DNA from: Bacteroidales bacterium
GTDB lineage: Bacteria; Bacteroidota; Bacteroidia; Bacteroidales; JAADJA01
Assembly: GCA_020052415.1 (NCBI GenBank)
Contig: JAGVPB010000024.1
Location: 36,021 to 100,020 of the forward strand
DNA: 64,000 bases
Direction of reading: 5' to 3'
Below the pieces are notes generated by a model. That model had not been told where the DNA came from, made no database searches, and saw nothing but the letters and a program-made list of their open reading frames with translations. Positions 43,941-52,806 of this stretch are shown one piece after another. The stretch's first letter is position 1; every line of letters begins with the position of its first letter. Both the position numbers and the translations under genes were made by a program.

Positions 43941-45562
43941 TTATTTTCCCCTTTTCACCACTTTTCCCGAATACCTTTTCCCTTCAATCTCCAGAAAATA
44001 AAAATAAATCCCATCTTCCACCTCCCTGCAATCCCACACCGTTTTCTCCGATTTTACCGGCAACTTTGCCACTTCCTGCCCGAACAAATTCACGACCCTG
44101 ACCTCGCTCCCAACTTTGAGCCTTGAACCTTGAACATTGAACTCCACATAGTCCTTTGCCGGATTAGGATAAACCTTTATTTGATCTTCAATTTCCTCAT
44201 AATCATTGATACCAGTGGTAGTATCAGTAAGTTTTAAAATCCAAACCTCTGCGTCGAGAGGTGATCCAGGTGCAAAAACGTCACAATTAACATCGCCGGA
44301 ATTATCAGGAGTGTCTGTCTGTGCAGCCAAATAAAACTCATTATCATTGATGAAAAAAACATCCCTGGTAATTTCTGTTCCAATACCCCCGATACATTGT
44401 TGCCCTAATAAATCACCTTCAGGTGATAATTTCATAAGCCAAATGTCGGGTGTACCATTAAGCATTGAATGATGTCCGGAGACATCGCCATCATTTGAAT
44501 AAGTGGACGAACCGACAAGATAATTACCATTTTCCATTTGCCTTATAAATTCCGGGCTTTCCCAATTGGTTCCGCCTAAGCACCGTTGCCATTCAATTTC
44601 ACCTTCATTGTCTAATTTTACTACCCATAAATCCGTGTTATACTCTGTTCCGGAGGGTCCGTGAAGACCCGAAACATCTCCATCATTAGAATTTGTACCT
44701 GCTAAAAATATGAATCCGTTGTCATTAGTTTGTTCAATATCAACTAGTCCTTCGCTGTGAGATCCCCCATAGCATTTTTGCCATTCGGTATTACCTGCCG
44801 AGTCCATTTTCACCACCAGGGCATCATTTTCATGTAAGCTGTGCAAATCACTTATCATTAGTGCACTATCAAATGCCAGTGTCCATCCTCCCATCACATA
44901 TCCGCCCTCACTGGTTTGCCTTATGCATAATCCATTTGGTAGCCGCCTACACATTTGTTCCATTCTATTTCCCCTTCACCTGATAACTTTACAATCCATG
45001 CATCATAAACACCATTAAAACAGGTTATATCACCATCTGATGAACAGATGTAGCCTACGCATATATAGCCGCTATCGGCTGTGTTCCTGATTTGCAATCC
45101 GCGATCGCCTATGCTTCCTCCCAAACACTTTTCCCATTCTAAAACACCAATACTGTCTGTTTTTGCTACCCAGTAATCAGCTCCTCCATGGAAATTGGTT
45201 ATATCACCATCGTTTGAGAAAGTCATTCCAAACATAATATACCCGTTATCAGGAGTTTTAACCATATTACCATTGTATTCCGAATCACTGCTCCCGTATG
45301 TTTTTTCCCAAATTATATTTCCGGAAGTATCGTTTTCAAGTAACCAGAAATCGTGTGACCCATGATTAAACGATATATCACCGTCAGTTGAAGATGTACC
45401 CCCAAAAACTACAATATGTTCATTGGGCAATACTTCCAGACTATAAGCGCCATCCCCATCGCTGCCACCATAACATTGCTGCCATTCAATATTCCATATT
45501 TGGCTATTTACACTACTTACAGTTAATAAAGAAAGGATAAAAATCAAATTTCTCATACTCAA
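43941..45562 (-). pseudogene. T9SS cargo protein gene broken by a frameshift
   Basis: Two overlapping frames form one gene. Frame 1 (45562-44921) has a signal peptide (MSMRNLIFILSLLTVSSVNSQ) and three to four ~60-residue repeats with W..C.GGS.GD, DGGY..VG and D.WIVK.D..G. It stops at TAA after GGYQMDYA. Frame 2 (43941 to ~44940) continues in register with IRQTSEGGYVMGGW and the same repeats, then a type A T9SS sorting domain (IKVYPNPAKDYVEF to GKRYSGKVVKRGK). Intact, it would be ~540 residues. The shift lies near 44925-44935. The ATG at 44963 is an out-of-frame reading and not a true start. The repeats look like blades of a secreted beta-propeller. Confidence 0.82.
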
Positions 45563-45614
45563 AATTTTAATAATAACTCCTGCTAGAATATACAGCAGGA
45601 GTTATAAAATTACA

Positions 45615-46076
45615 TTATTTTGTAATTACAACTTTACCGGATTTTGAGGTAATATTGTTCTTCAAAATATAAAAATATACTCTGGGTTCAATTTCTCTTG
45701 TGTCCCAGATAAACACTCCCATATTCCCCGTTAATTCGATGGATTCGATTTGTTGGCCTTTACTATCAGAAATAACGATGTTTGATTCATAAGATGCAAT
45801 CGATAAAGAATATTCAAAAGCCGTCCATTCCTTTGCAGGATACACATTTAAATTATCAATTACACATTCACTGGAGAATGGATCATTTCCAAACCTTTCC
45901 ATGCGGGGGAAAGAGAGCCAGCGGTAGCCGTAATTGAGTGGAAGGACGTCGGTAAAATTTCCAGTACCTTTTTTTTCAATATTGGGTTTTTCTTTCGAAT
46001 TGATGAGACTTTCCTAAGAAAGGAGGTAATAACAATTTACTAACAAGTAAAGTGAAATTATCCATTTTTTCTTCAT
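45615..46076 (-). pseudogene. Short T9SS protein gene with in-frame TAG at the signal-peptide end
   Basis: From the ATG at 46076 the frame reads a signal peptide, MKKKWIISLYLLVNCYYLLS, then TAG (46016-46014). It continues open in the same frame: ESLINSKEKPNIEKKG, VLPLNYGYRWLSFPRMER, and a type A T9SS sorting domain ending FYILKNNITSKSGKVVITK. Changing TAG to CAG would give LLSQES, a typical Bacteroidota cleavage site. With the stop read as an amino acid it would be 153 residues. The body is so short that it may be a signal peptide joined to the tail of a larger deleted protein. The ATG at 45902 is only an internal Met. Confidence 0.7.
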
Positions 46077-46288
46077 AAGATATAAATTAAGGAAATTCAA
46101 AGTTAATAATTAACAATTGAAAATCGCTATATAATTAAAACAAATTCTGCTACTGAAATTTTTAACGGCGAAGAAACGATAAATGATATCGAACTCACTC
46201 CCGAAGAACCTGCGCCGTAACCTTTTTGGTTAAATGGTTGTAAAAAACAAAGACACATAAATCCATTTTAAATTCATTTCTTATAAAA

Positions 46289-46325
46289 CAAAGCCTGCAC
46301 TTAATACGGCGGGCTTTGGTGTTTT
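46289..46325. terminator. Bidirectional hairpin terminator
   Basis: CAAAGCCTGC (46289-46298) and GCGGGCTTTG (46309-46318) form a 10-bp stem with one G-U around a ten-base loop. T tracts exist on both strands (GTGTTTTTA on plus; GTTTTATAA on minus). The 342-bp spacer 46077-46418 also holds a start-less open stretch (46110-46220, plus) and the glnN terminator; nothing else was seen. Confidence 0.55.
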
Positions 46326-46361
46326 TATGCCAAACCGATTCTGTTCAGCAATAAAAATAAT

Positions 46362-46395
46362 AAAAGGCCACCATCCAATTCAGATGTGACCTTTC
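46362..46395 (-). terminator. Probable terminator of the glutamine synthetase gene
   Basis: On the minus strand GAAAGGTCACATC and GATGGTGGCCTTTT form an imperfect hairpin 24 bp after the stop at 46419, followed by ATTATTTTTATT. A stronger hairpin lies 45 bp further on. Confidence 0.5.
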
Positions 46396-46418
46396 TAAAT
46401 TTAAAAAAAACTTAATGC

Positions 46419-48605
46419 TTATTTTATAAACAGCATTTCCCTGTATTTCGGCAAAGGCCAAAGCTCGTCGTCAACCATCAGTTCGAGGTCGTCCACATGA
46501 TCCCGTATCTGAGCGAGAAAAGGCATTACTTTCATATTGTAGGCCATCGCCTGTTCTTCAAGATTTTCGATACGGTTAGCCTTTATTCTTTCTTCGAGCA
46601 TCTCGGCTACTTTATCCTTGATTTCCTCCACATGCTCCGAAATTTCCTTGATGGTCTGCATCTGGTTGCGCGACAGTTTTACAAAAGTTTTGGAATCGAG
46701 CACATCTTTCAATCCCTTAACATTTTCGATCAGGGTATTCTGATACCTGATGGCAATAGGAATGATGTGATTCTTTGCAAGATCGCCCATCACACGTGAT
46801 TCAATCTGTATTTTCTTTACATAATTTTCCAGCTGAATTTCATACCGGGCACGGAGTTCCCGTTCAGTCAGGATTTTCAGATTTTCAAACAATTTAATGG
46901 ATTCCTTCGAAATGAGCTCTTTCAAAGCCGGTGGTGTGGATTTAATGTTTGCCAGGCCACGCTTTTTAGCTTCTGCTTCCCATTCATCGCTGTAATTATT
47001 GCCTTCGAACCTGATCTTTTTCGATTCGGTAATGTACCTTTTGATCACCTGGAAAATGGCTTCATCTTTTTTGGTATTTTTGGTGATCAGTTTATCAACG
47101 TCCTTTTTGAATTGATTTAGTTGTTCTGTAACAATTGCATTCAGGGCGACCATCGGATTGGCACAATTGGCTGATGATCCCACAGCCCTGAACTCAAATT
47201 TATTACCCGTAAAGGCAAATGGCGAGGTCCGGTTGCGATCGGTATTATCGAGGAAAATTTCAGGAATCTTTGGAATAAGAATATTCAGGTTAAAATCATT
47301 GGTATTGACCTTTCCTTTTTTATCCTTCTTTTCTATTTCGTCAAAAGTCTGTGAAAGCTGCGATCCGATAAAAGCTGAAATAATAGCCGGTGGCGCTTCA
47401 TGCGCACCAAGGCGGTGGTCGTTTTCTGCGGAAGCAATATGCGCCCTGAGCAGATTGGCATAGCGGTCAACAGCCTTAAGGACAATAACCATAAAGGTCA
47501 GGAACCTGAAATTCGAATCGGTTGTTTTTCCGGGCGACAAAATGTTTACTCCTGTATCGGTTGCAATTGACCAGTTGTTATGCTTGCCCGAGCCGTTGAT
47601 GCCTTTGAAAGGTTTTTCATGAAGGAGAACCTGAAAATCGTGGCGTCGTCCGACTTTCTCCATCAAATGCATAAGCAACTGGTTATGATCCACGGAAATA
47701 TTGGTTTCTTCATAAACCGGTGCACATTCGAACTGGTTTGGCGCAACCTCGTTGTGGCGGGTCTTGATTGGAATACCCAGCCGGTGAGCCTCATACTCCA
47801 GGTCTTGCATGAAATCGAGAACCCTTTCGTGTATGGTTCCGAAATAGTGATCCGAAAGCTGCTGATCTTTCGCGGAAGCATGTCCGAAAACCGTTCTGCC
47901 TGTGAGGATCAGGTCGGGACGTACCTTATACAGAGCCGAATCAATAAGAAAATATTCCTGCTCCCAGCCCATGGTGGCATATACTTTTTTTACGTTTTTA
48001 TCGAAGTATTTGTAAACATTGGTGGCTGCTTTGTCAAGTGCAGCAAGTGATTTCAAAAGAGGGGTTTTATAGTCGAGCGCTTCTCCGGTGTAAGAAACAA
48101 ATATGGTTGGAATACAAAGCGTGTTTTCCATGATAAAAGCATAGGAGGTCGGATCCCAGGCTGTATAACCGCGTGCTTCAAAAGTGTTGCGGATACCGCC
48201 GCTCGGGAAACTGGATGCATCGGGCTCCTGCTGGATGAGTTCATTTCCCTGGAAATTTTCAATTGCATTTCCGCCTTCGATCGGGATAATAAAAGCGTCA
48301 TGCTTTTCTGCAGTAGCACCTGTTAACGGATGAAACCAGTGGGTGTAATGGTTTGCGCCTTTACTGATAGCCCACGATTTCATACCGGCGGCAATCTGGT
48401 CGGCAATTTTTCTTTCAATGGTTTCACCTTTTTCAATAACGTCAATCAGTTTCTGGTAGGCCTCACGGGTAAGAAATTCGCGCATGGCATTTCGGTTAAA
48501 TGTGAGTTCCCCGAAATAGGTCGAAACTTTTTCTTTGGGCAGGTCAAGTGTTTTTCTCTTACGGGCCAAAGAAACCTCAATTGCTTTAAATCTGATGTTT
48601 GACAT
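46419..48605 (-). CDS. glnN: Type III glutamine synthetase (GlnN)
   Basis: The 728-residue protein has the length and motifs of GSIII: MGWEQEYFLID, KTRHNEVAPNQFECAP, the ATP/glutamate region FKGINGSGKHNNWS, and RLGAHEAPPAIISAF. It makes glutamine from glutamate, ammonia and ATP as a double-ring dodecamer in the cytoplasm. The GSIII form is the usual glutamine synthetase of Bacteroidota. It is monocistronic here, with its own -7 box upstream and hairpins downstream. No regulatory gene lies next to it. Confidence 0.97.
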   Translation of the reverse strand: MSNIRFKAIEVSLARKRKTLDLPKEKVSTYFGELTFNRNAMREFLTREAYQKLIDVIEKGETIERKIADQIAAGMKSWAISKGANHYTHWFHPLTGATAEKHDAFIIPIEGGNAIENFQGNELIQQEPDASSFPSGGIRNTFEARGYTAWDPTSYAFIMENTLCIPTIFVSYTGEALDYKTPLLKSLAALDKAATNVYKYFDKNVKKVYATMGWEQEYFLIDSALYKVRPDLILTGRTVFGHASAKDQQLSDHYFGTIHERVLDFMQDLEYEAHRLGIPIKTRHNEVAPNQFECAPVYEETNISVDHNQLLMHLMEKVGRRHDFQVLLHEKPFKGINGSGKHNNWSIATDTGVNILSPGKTTDSNFRFLTFMVIVLKAVDRYANLLRAHIASAENDHRLGAHEAPPAIISAFIGSQLSQTFDEIEKKDKKGKVNTNDFNLNILIPKIPEIFLDNTDRNRTSPFAFTGNKFEFRAVGSSANCANPMVALNAIVTEQLNQFKKDVDKLITKNTKKDEAIFQVIKRYITESKKIRFEGNNYSDEWEAEAKKRGLANIKSTPPALKELISKESIKLFENLKILTERELRARYEIQLENYVKKIQIESRVMGDLAKNHIIPIAIRYQNTLIENVKGLKDVLDSKTFVKLSRNQMQTIKEISEHVEEIKDKVAEMLEERIKANRIENLEEQAMAYNMKVMPFLAQIRDHVDDLELMVDDELWPLPKYREMLFIK

Positions 48606-48644
48606 AAGCCGCTATGTATTAATTTACTGGTTCTAAAAAAGATG

Positions 48645-48652
48645 CAAAGGTA
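48645..48652 (-). promoter_or_regulatory. -7 box upstream of glnN
   Basis: TACCTTTG on the minus strand matches TAnnTTTG and predicts a start about 34 nt before the ATG at 48605. No clear -33 element. Confidence 0.45.
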
Positions 48653-48773
48653 AATATGAGGTTCGAAAAGATTGTTAAGTTTTGGTTAATTTTTTTAACA
48701 AGATACAAACCAGGGGAGTAAAGGAAGTACTTAAAGTGAGCTTAAGTTTGGAGTACTTAAAGTTGAAGGAGGA

Positions 48774-48922
48774 TTGACTAAATTGACTAAAATTTTGATT
48801 GACTAAAATTAAGAAGAATAACATTGCATCCTTTTATACAATTCAGGCACTCAAGGAACTTTTGGCATTCTAGTCAATTTAGTCACTCTAGTCAATTTAG
48901 GCAATTTAGTCAATTTATTTAA
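48774..48922. repeat. Palindromic TTTAGTCAA word repeat, second copy
   Basis: The left arm is ATTGACTAAATTGACTAAAA followed by TTTTGATTGACTAAAATT. The right arm begins TAGTCAATTTAGTCACTC and ends TTTAGGCAATTTAGTCAA. The left arm shares a 25-base identical run with the copy at 41998. The spacer is about 60 bp. It stands in the 392-bp divergent region between glnN and the BNR protein gene. Confidence 0.6.
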
Positions 48923-48954
48923 TTTAAAGAATCTCCATACATCGCTTAAATGAA

Positions 48955-48962
48955 TAATTTTG
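48955..48962 (+). promoter_or_regulatory. -7 box of the BNR protein gene
   Basis: TAATTTTG matches TAnnTTTG and predicts a leader of ~30 nt to the ATG at 48998. The -33 element is not clear; the palindromic word repeat ends about 35 bp upstream. Confidence 0.4.
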
Positions 48963-48997
48963 TCTTCAATTTTTGTAAGAAATAAAAAATTAATAAA

Positions 48998-50713
48998 ATG
49001 AAAAAATTAATGAATTCGGTTTACATCCTGATAGGCCTGATAACAGTGATACCGCTGACCACAGCAGCACAAAAAGCGAATCCTGTCAAAACCAACAGGT
49101 CAATCATGCATCATGAGGTTCCCACAGATAAATATGTGGCTGATCCGACACGGGAAATAAAGACATCTCCGGCTTATACTTACGAAACTCCCATTTTTTT
49201 TACGACACAGGTGAATATTGATGAAAGCGGGAACAATATCCTTGGTGATGCTGCTAATGAACCGTCAATAGCCGTTGACCCTACCGATCCCAGCAGAATG
49301 GTCATAGGATGGCGGCAGTTTGACGACGTCACTAGTAATTTCAGGCAAGCCGGATATGCATACACTACAGACGGAGGGCAAACATGGACTTTCCCCGGTG
49401 TCATAGATCCGGGAGTTTTCCGCTCCGATCCGGTTTTGGATTGCGATGCAGATGGCCGGTTTTATTACAATAGCCTTACTGTAGATCAATCCAGTAATTA
49501 TTCCTGCAACGTTTACAGAAACACGGGAAGCGGGTTTGAGTGGGATAATGGCCCTTTCGCACAGGGAGGAGATAAACAATGGATGGTCATTGACAGGACT
49601 ACCGGAATGGGTGCAGGAAACATCTATTCATTCTGGACAACCGATTACAGTATTTGCTGGCCCGGAGCCTTTACACGCTCAACTGATGGTGGAGACAGCT
49701 ATGAAGATTGCGTTGAAGTGAACGGCACTCCCTATTGGGGCAATATGGCGGTTGGCAAGGAGGGCGAGCTTTTTATTGCCGGCTCGGCAGGCTGGGATGG
49801 TATCACAGTAGTGAGATCAACCAATGCACAGCAACCTGGTTCGACAGTGAGCTGGGATTTCGATAGCTATGTTAATATGGATGGATATATTACAGGCTGG
49901 ACCCAAATCAATCCTGCCGGTTTGCTCGGACAGGCAAACATAGCCGTAGATGTTTCAGATGGGCCCGGAAGTGGAAATGTATATGTGCTCGCTTCGGTTG
50001 CCCGAAATTCTGTGAACGACCCTGCCGATGTTATGTTTGCAAGAAGCACCGACGGAGGTTTGAACTGGGAAGCTCCGGTAAAAATAAATGATGACCCGGG
50101 CATTAGTAAATATCAATGGTTTGGGACAATGTCCATCGCTCCTGACGGACGGTTAGACGTTATTTGGCTTGACAACCGCGATGCACCTGCAGGTTCTTAT
50201 TTGTCGGCACTTTATTATTCCTGCTCTTTCGACCAGGGTGAAACATGGACAGCGAATGAAAAACTCTCCGAATCATTTAATCCGCATATAGGTTGGCCCG
50301 ACCAACAAAAAATGGGCGATTATTTCGATATGGAATCAGAGGAAGGAAGCGCTCATCTGTCGTGGGCAAATACTCTCAACGGAGAACAGGATGTTTATTA
50401 CGGGCATATTATCCTTCAATTTACAGGCAGCGGTAATGACATTAAAAAACAACATTTACTTTCTTTAACCAATTACCCGAATCCCTTCACAGTTGAAACA
50501 ACCATCAGGTATATTTTACCAGAAAGTTGTAATGTTAAACTGGTTATTTATGACCTCTGCGGGAGGGAGATAAAAACTTTGGTAAACAAACATCAAACAG
50601 AAGGCACCTATAACTTAACGTTGAAGGCGGATGAATTTCCTGCCGGGAATGGCTACTGCCGTTTAATTGCAGGCAAATACTCTGAAACCATTAGTTTATC
50701 AGGAATAAAATAG
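48998..50713 (+). CDS. T9SS-exported BNR/Asp-box (sialidase-like) propeller protein
   Basis: The 571-residue protein has a signal peptide (1-24, ending TTAAQ). At least four Asp-box motifs are spread through the propeller (YTTDGGQTW, RSTDGGDSY, RSTDGGLNW, SFDQGETW). The C-terminal ~80 residues (LTNYPNPFTVETTIRYILP, then VIYDLCGREIKTLV) form a type A T9SS sorting domain. Asp-box propellers occur in sialidases and many other secreted proteins. The catalytic Arg triad and Tyr/Glu pair of true sialidases cannot be confirmed, so enzymatic function is open. Confidence 0.82.
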   Translation: MKKLMNSVYILIGLITVIPLTTAAQKANPVKTNRSIMHHEVPTDKYVADPTREIKTSPAYTYETPIFFTTQVNIDESGNNILGDAANEPSIAVDPTDPSRMVIGWRQFDDVTSNFRQAGYAYTTDGGQTWTFPGVIDPGVFRSDPVLDCDADGRFYYNSLTVDQSSNYSCNVYRNTGSGFEWDNGPFAQGGDKQWMVIDRTTGMGAGNIYSFWTTDYSICWPGAFTRSTDGGDSYEDCVEVNGTPYWGNMAVGKEGELFIAGSAGWDGITVVRSTNAQQPGSTVSWDFDSYVNMDGYITGWTQINPAGLLGQANIAVDVSDGPGSGNVYVLASVARNSVNDPADVMFARSTDGGLNWEAPVKINDDPGISKYQWFGTMSIAPDGRLDVIWLDNRDAPAGSYLSALYYSCSFDQGETWTANEKLSESFNPHIGWPDQQKMGDYFDMESEEGSAHLSWANTLNGEQDVYYGHIILQFTGSGNDIKKQHLLSLTNYPNPFTVETTIRYILPESCNVKLVIYDLCGREIKTLVNKHQTEGTYNLTLKADEFPAGNGYCRLIAGKYSETISLSGIK

Positions 50714-50741
50714 GTTTGCTGTAATAGAATTATTATTTCGG

Positions 50742-50777
50742 AACCGGGGGTATATTATTTATTCCCGGTTTTCTTTT
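50742..50777. terminator. Shared terminator between convergent genes
   Basis: AACCGGG (50742-50748) and CCCGGTT (50764-50770) form a seven-base-pair stem, followed on plus by TTCTTTTC. The minus gene's stop codon lies in the loop, so for the symporter gene this is only a weak candidate. Confidence 0.5.
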
Positions 50778-52224
50778 CTGATTTTATTCGAACAAAATAC
50801 AATCCTGCGAAAGAAATAAGCCCATTCAGTATCAACAATTCAAATCCGAATTTGTAACCCTCTATCAAATAAGGCAGCCACAAGCTCATGAGATAACATA
50901 ATACAGGAGAAATCACCGCAATGAGAGGTACCCAGCGGTCTTTCACGGCAAACTTTGTAAATAGTCCGAAGGCAAACAGGCCAAGCAATGGGCCATAAGT
51001 ATAACCGGCTACTGTAAACAACTTTTGTATGATCGCAGTATTATTTATTGAATAATAAACGATTATGATCACTAAAAGGATCAGGGCAAAACCAAAATGA
51101 ACAAGGTAGCGCAGGCGTTGCTTTTTATTTTCGTTCCAGTCTTTTCTTTTATTTACTCCAAGGAAATCAATTGAGAATGCTGTTGTAAGCGAGGTCAAAG
51201 CTCCATCGGCACTGGGATAGGCTGCAGAGATAAGTCCGATGACAAAAACCAATGCCGGAATTGCCCCAAGATGCCGGAAGGCAATCACCGGATAGAGATT
51301 ATCTGAAGTTCCGGGTATAGTGATCTGACGGCTCTCTGCATAAAAATATAAAACTGCTCCAAGGAAAAGGAAAAGGAAGTTGACAAACATCAAAATAAAA
51401 CTGAAAGTGAGCATATTTTTTTGGGAATCACGCAATGTGCGGCAACTCAGGTTTTTCTGCATCATTTCCTGGTCAAGACCGGTCATGGCAATACAAATAA
51501 AAACGCCGCTCAGGAATTGCTTCACGTAAAAACGGCTGTCTTTCCAGTCGCCGTAAAATATTGTGGACATGTCTGTTTTTGAAACGTTACTGATCATTTT
51601 ACCAAATGGAATATCCATTTGATTAAGGATGACGATAATGGTAAAAATTACCGAAAGCAGCATAAAGGTTGTCTGTAGCATGTCAGTCCAAACGATGGTT
51701 CGGATGCCGCCTTTGAAAGTGTATAAAACAATCAGCGAAATAAAGATCAGACTGGTAAGCCAGAAAGGGATGTTCCAACTATTAAAGACAAAAACCTGCA
51801 ATACATTCACAACAAGGAAAATCCGGAAAGAAGCGCCAATGGTTCGTGAAAGAAGAAAAAAGAAGGAGCCGGTTTTATATGACCAAAATCCGTACCTCTC
51901 TTCCAGGTAAGAATAGATGGAAGTGAGATTTAACCTGTAATACAAAGGCAACAATATTGTTGCGATCACGATATAACCAAAGAGGTAGCCCAACACCAAA
52001 ACCATGTATGAAAAGCCCGTATCCTTTACCCAGCCCGGAACCGACATGAAGGTCACACCTGAAAGAGATGCCCCGATCATACCATAAGCCACCACAAACC
52101 ATGGTGAAGCTTTATTACCGATAAAATAAGTCCTGTTATCGGCTCGGCGTGCAGTAAGCCACGTAATGAAAAATAAAAGTATGGTGTAGGAAAGGAAAGT
52201 GATAAATAATAGTTCAGGTGTCAC
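50755..52224 (-). CDS. Sodium:solute symporter (SSS family)
   Basis: The 489-residue membrane protein has about 13 hydrophobic helices. Its N terminus (TARRADNRTYFIGNKASPWFVVAYGMIGASLSGVTFMSVPGWV) carries the SSS signature around TM2, and the motif GLISAAYPSADGALTSLTTAFSID (~320-345) contains conserved Na+-site serines. Substrates in the family include sugars, proline and sialic acid; the one here cannot be named. It is 15 bp downstream of gmhB on the same strand and may be the last gene of the heptose run, although no role in heptose synthesis is expected. Confidence 0.9.
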   Translation of the reverse strand: MTPELLFITFLSYTILLFFITWLTARRADNRTYFIGNKASPWFVVAYGMIGASLSGVTFMSVPGWVKDTGFSYMVLVLGYLFGYIVIATILLPLYYRLNLTSIYSYLEERYGFWSYKTGSFFFLLSRTIGASFRIFLVVNVLQVFVFNSWNIPFWLTSLIFISLIVLYTFKGGIRTIVWTDMLQTTFMLLSVIFTIIVILNQMDIPFGKMISNVSKTDMSTIFYGDWKDSRFYVKQFLSGVFICIAMTGLDQEMMQKNLSCRTLRDSQKNMLTFSFILMFVNFLFLFLGAVLYFYAESRQITIPGTSDNLYPVIAFRHLGAIPALVFVIGLISAAYPSADGALTSLTTAFSIDFLGVNKRKDWNENKKQRLRYLVHFGFALILLVIIIVYYSINNTAIIQKLFTVAGYTYGPLLGLFAFGLFTKFAVKDRWVPLIAVISPVLCYLMSLWLPYLIEGYKFGFELLILNGLISFAGLYFVRIKSEKKTGNK

Positions 52225-52239
52225 CGTTTGTGTGCAGAT

Positions 52240-52806
52240 TTATTGTTTTTGAATGAGATAACCGGCAAAACTTTCAAGGTCGGGAAACACAAAGTCAATC
52301 AAATCCATGTTGTCCTTTATCAATGATTTATCATTTGAAATAAAAACCGTAAACATCCCTGCATTTTTCCCGAACTGCATATCTGTCATTGAATCTCCGG
52401 CCATGATGGATTTTTCGAACCGTATTTCCGGAAAATCAATTTTAGCTTTCCTGGCAAGGCCAATATTCGGTTTCCTGAAAACACTGTGCTCTTCATCCCG
52501 GTAAGGCGAATGATATACTTTATTTATTTTCCCTCCCATGACCCTGATCTCCAGCATCATCTGGTCATGAATTTTCTCCAGATCGGATTCTCTCATCAAA
52601 CCTTTCCCGATGCCCTGCTGATTAGTGACAATGAACAATTTTCCGAATACAGGAGTTAATGAGGCCAATGCTTCCAGCACGCCGGGTAAAAATTCAAATT
52701 CTTCCCACTTCTTAACGTAATCGCCCCCTCTTCTTTTATTGATTACTCCATCGCGGTCGAGAAACAGCGACCATGAATGGTCAATAGTTAAATCTTTTAA
52801 ATTCAT
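52240..52806 (-). CDS. gmhB: D,D-heptose 1,7-bisphosphate phosphatase-like HAD-IIIA enzyme
   Basis: The 188-residue protein has HAD motif I LFLDRDGVIN (nucleophile Asp), motif II IVTNQQGIGKG and motif III/IV AGDSMTDMQFGKNAG. The GmhB zinc loop normally has the pattern Cys-x-His ... Cys-x-Cys-RKP. Here the corresponding stretch is VYHSPYRDEEHSVFRKPN, with no Cys, so a metal site is doubtful. It overlaps the end of hddC by 26 bp. In this cluster it would remove the C7 phosphate between HddA and HddC. Confidence 0.85.
   Translation of the reverse strand: MNLKDLTIDHSWSLFLDRDGVINKRRGGDYVKKWEEFEFLPGVLEALASLTPVFGKLFIVTNQQGIGKGLMRESDLEKIHDQMMLEIRVMGGKINKVYHSPYRDEEHSVFRKPNIGLARKAKIDFPEIRFEKSIMAGDSMTDMQFGKNAGMFTVFISNDKSLIKDNMDLIDFVFPDLESFAGYLIQKQ

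Noticed and set aside
43941..44963. Independent gene starting at ATG 44963
   Set aside because: The first ~13 codons read the repeat region of the upstream frame out of phase; the true sequence joins the 44921-45562 frame through a frameshift.
48998..50713. True sialidase call for the BNR protein
   Set aside because: Asp boxes alone are not sufficient and the catalytic Arg triad could not be confirmed, so only sialidase-like propeller is stated.
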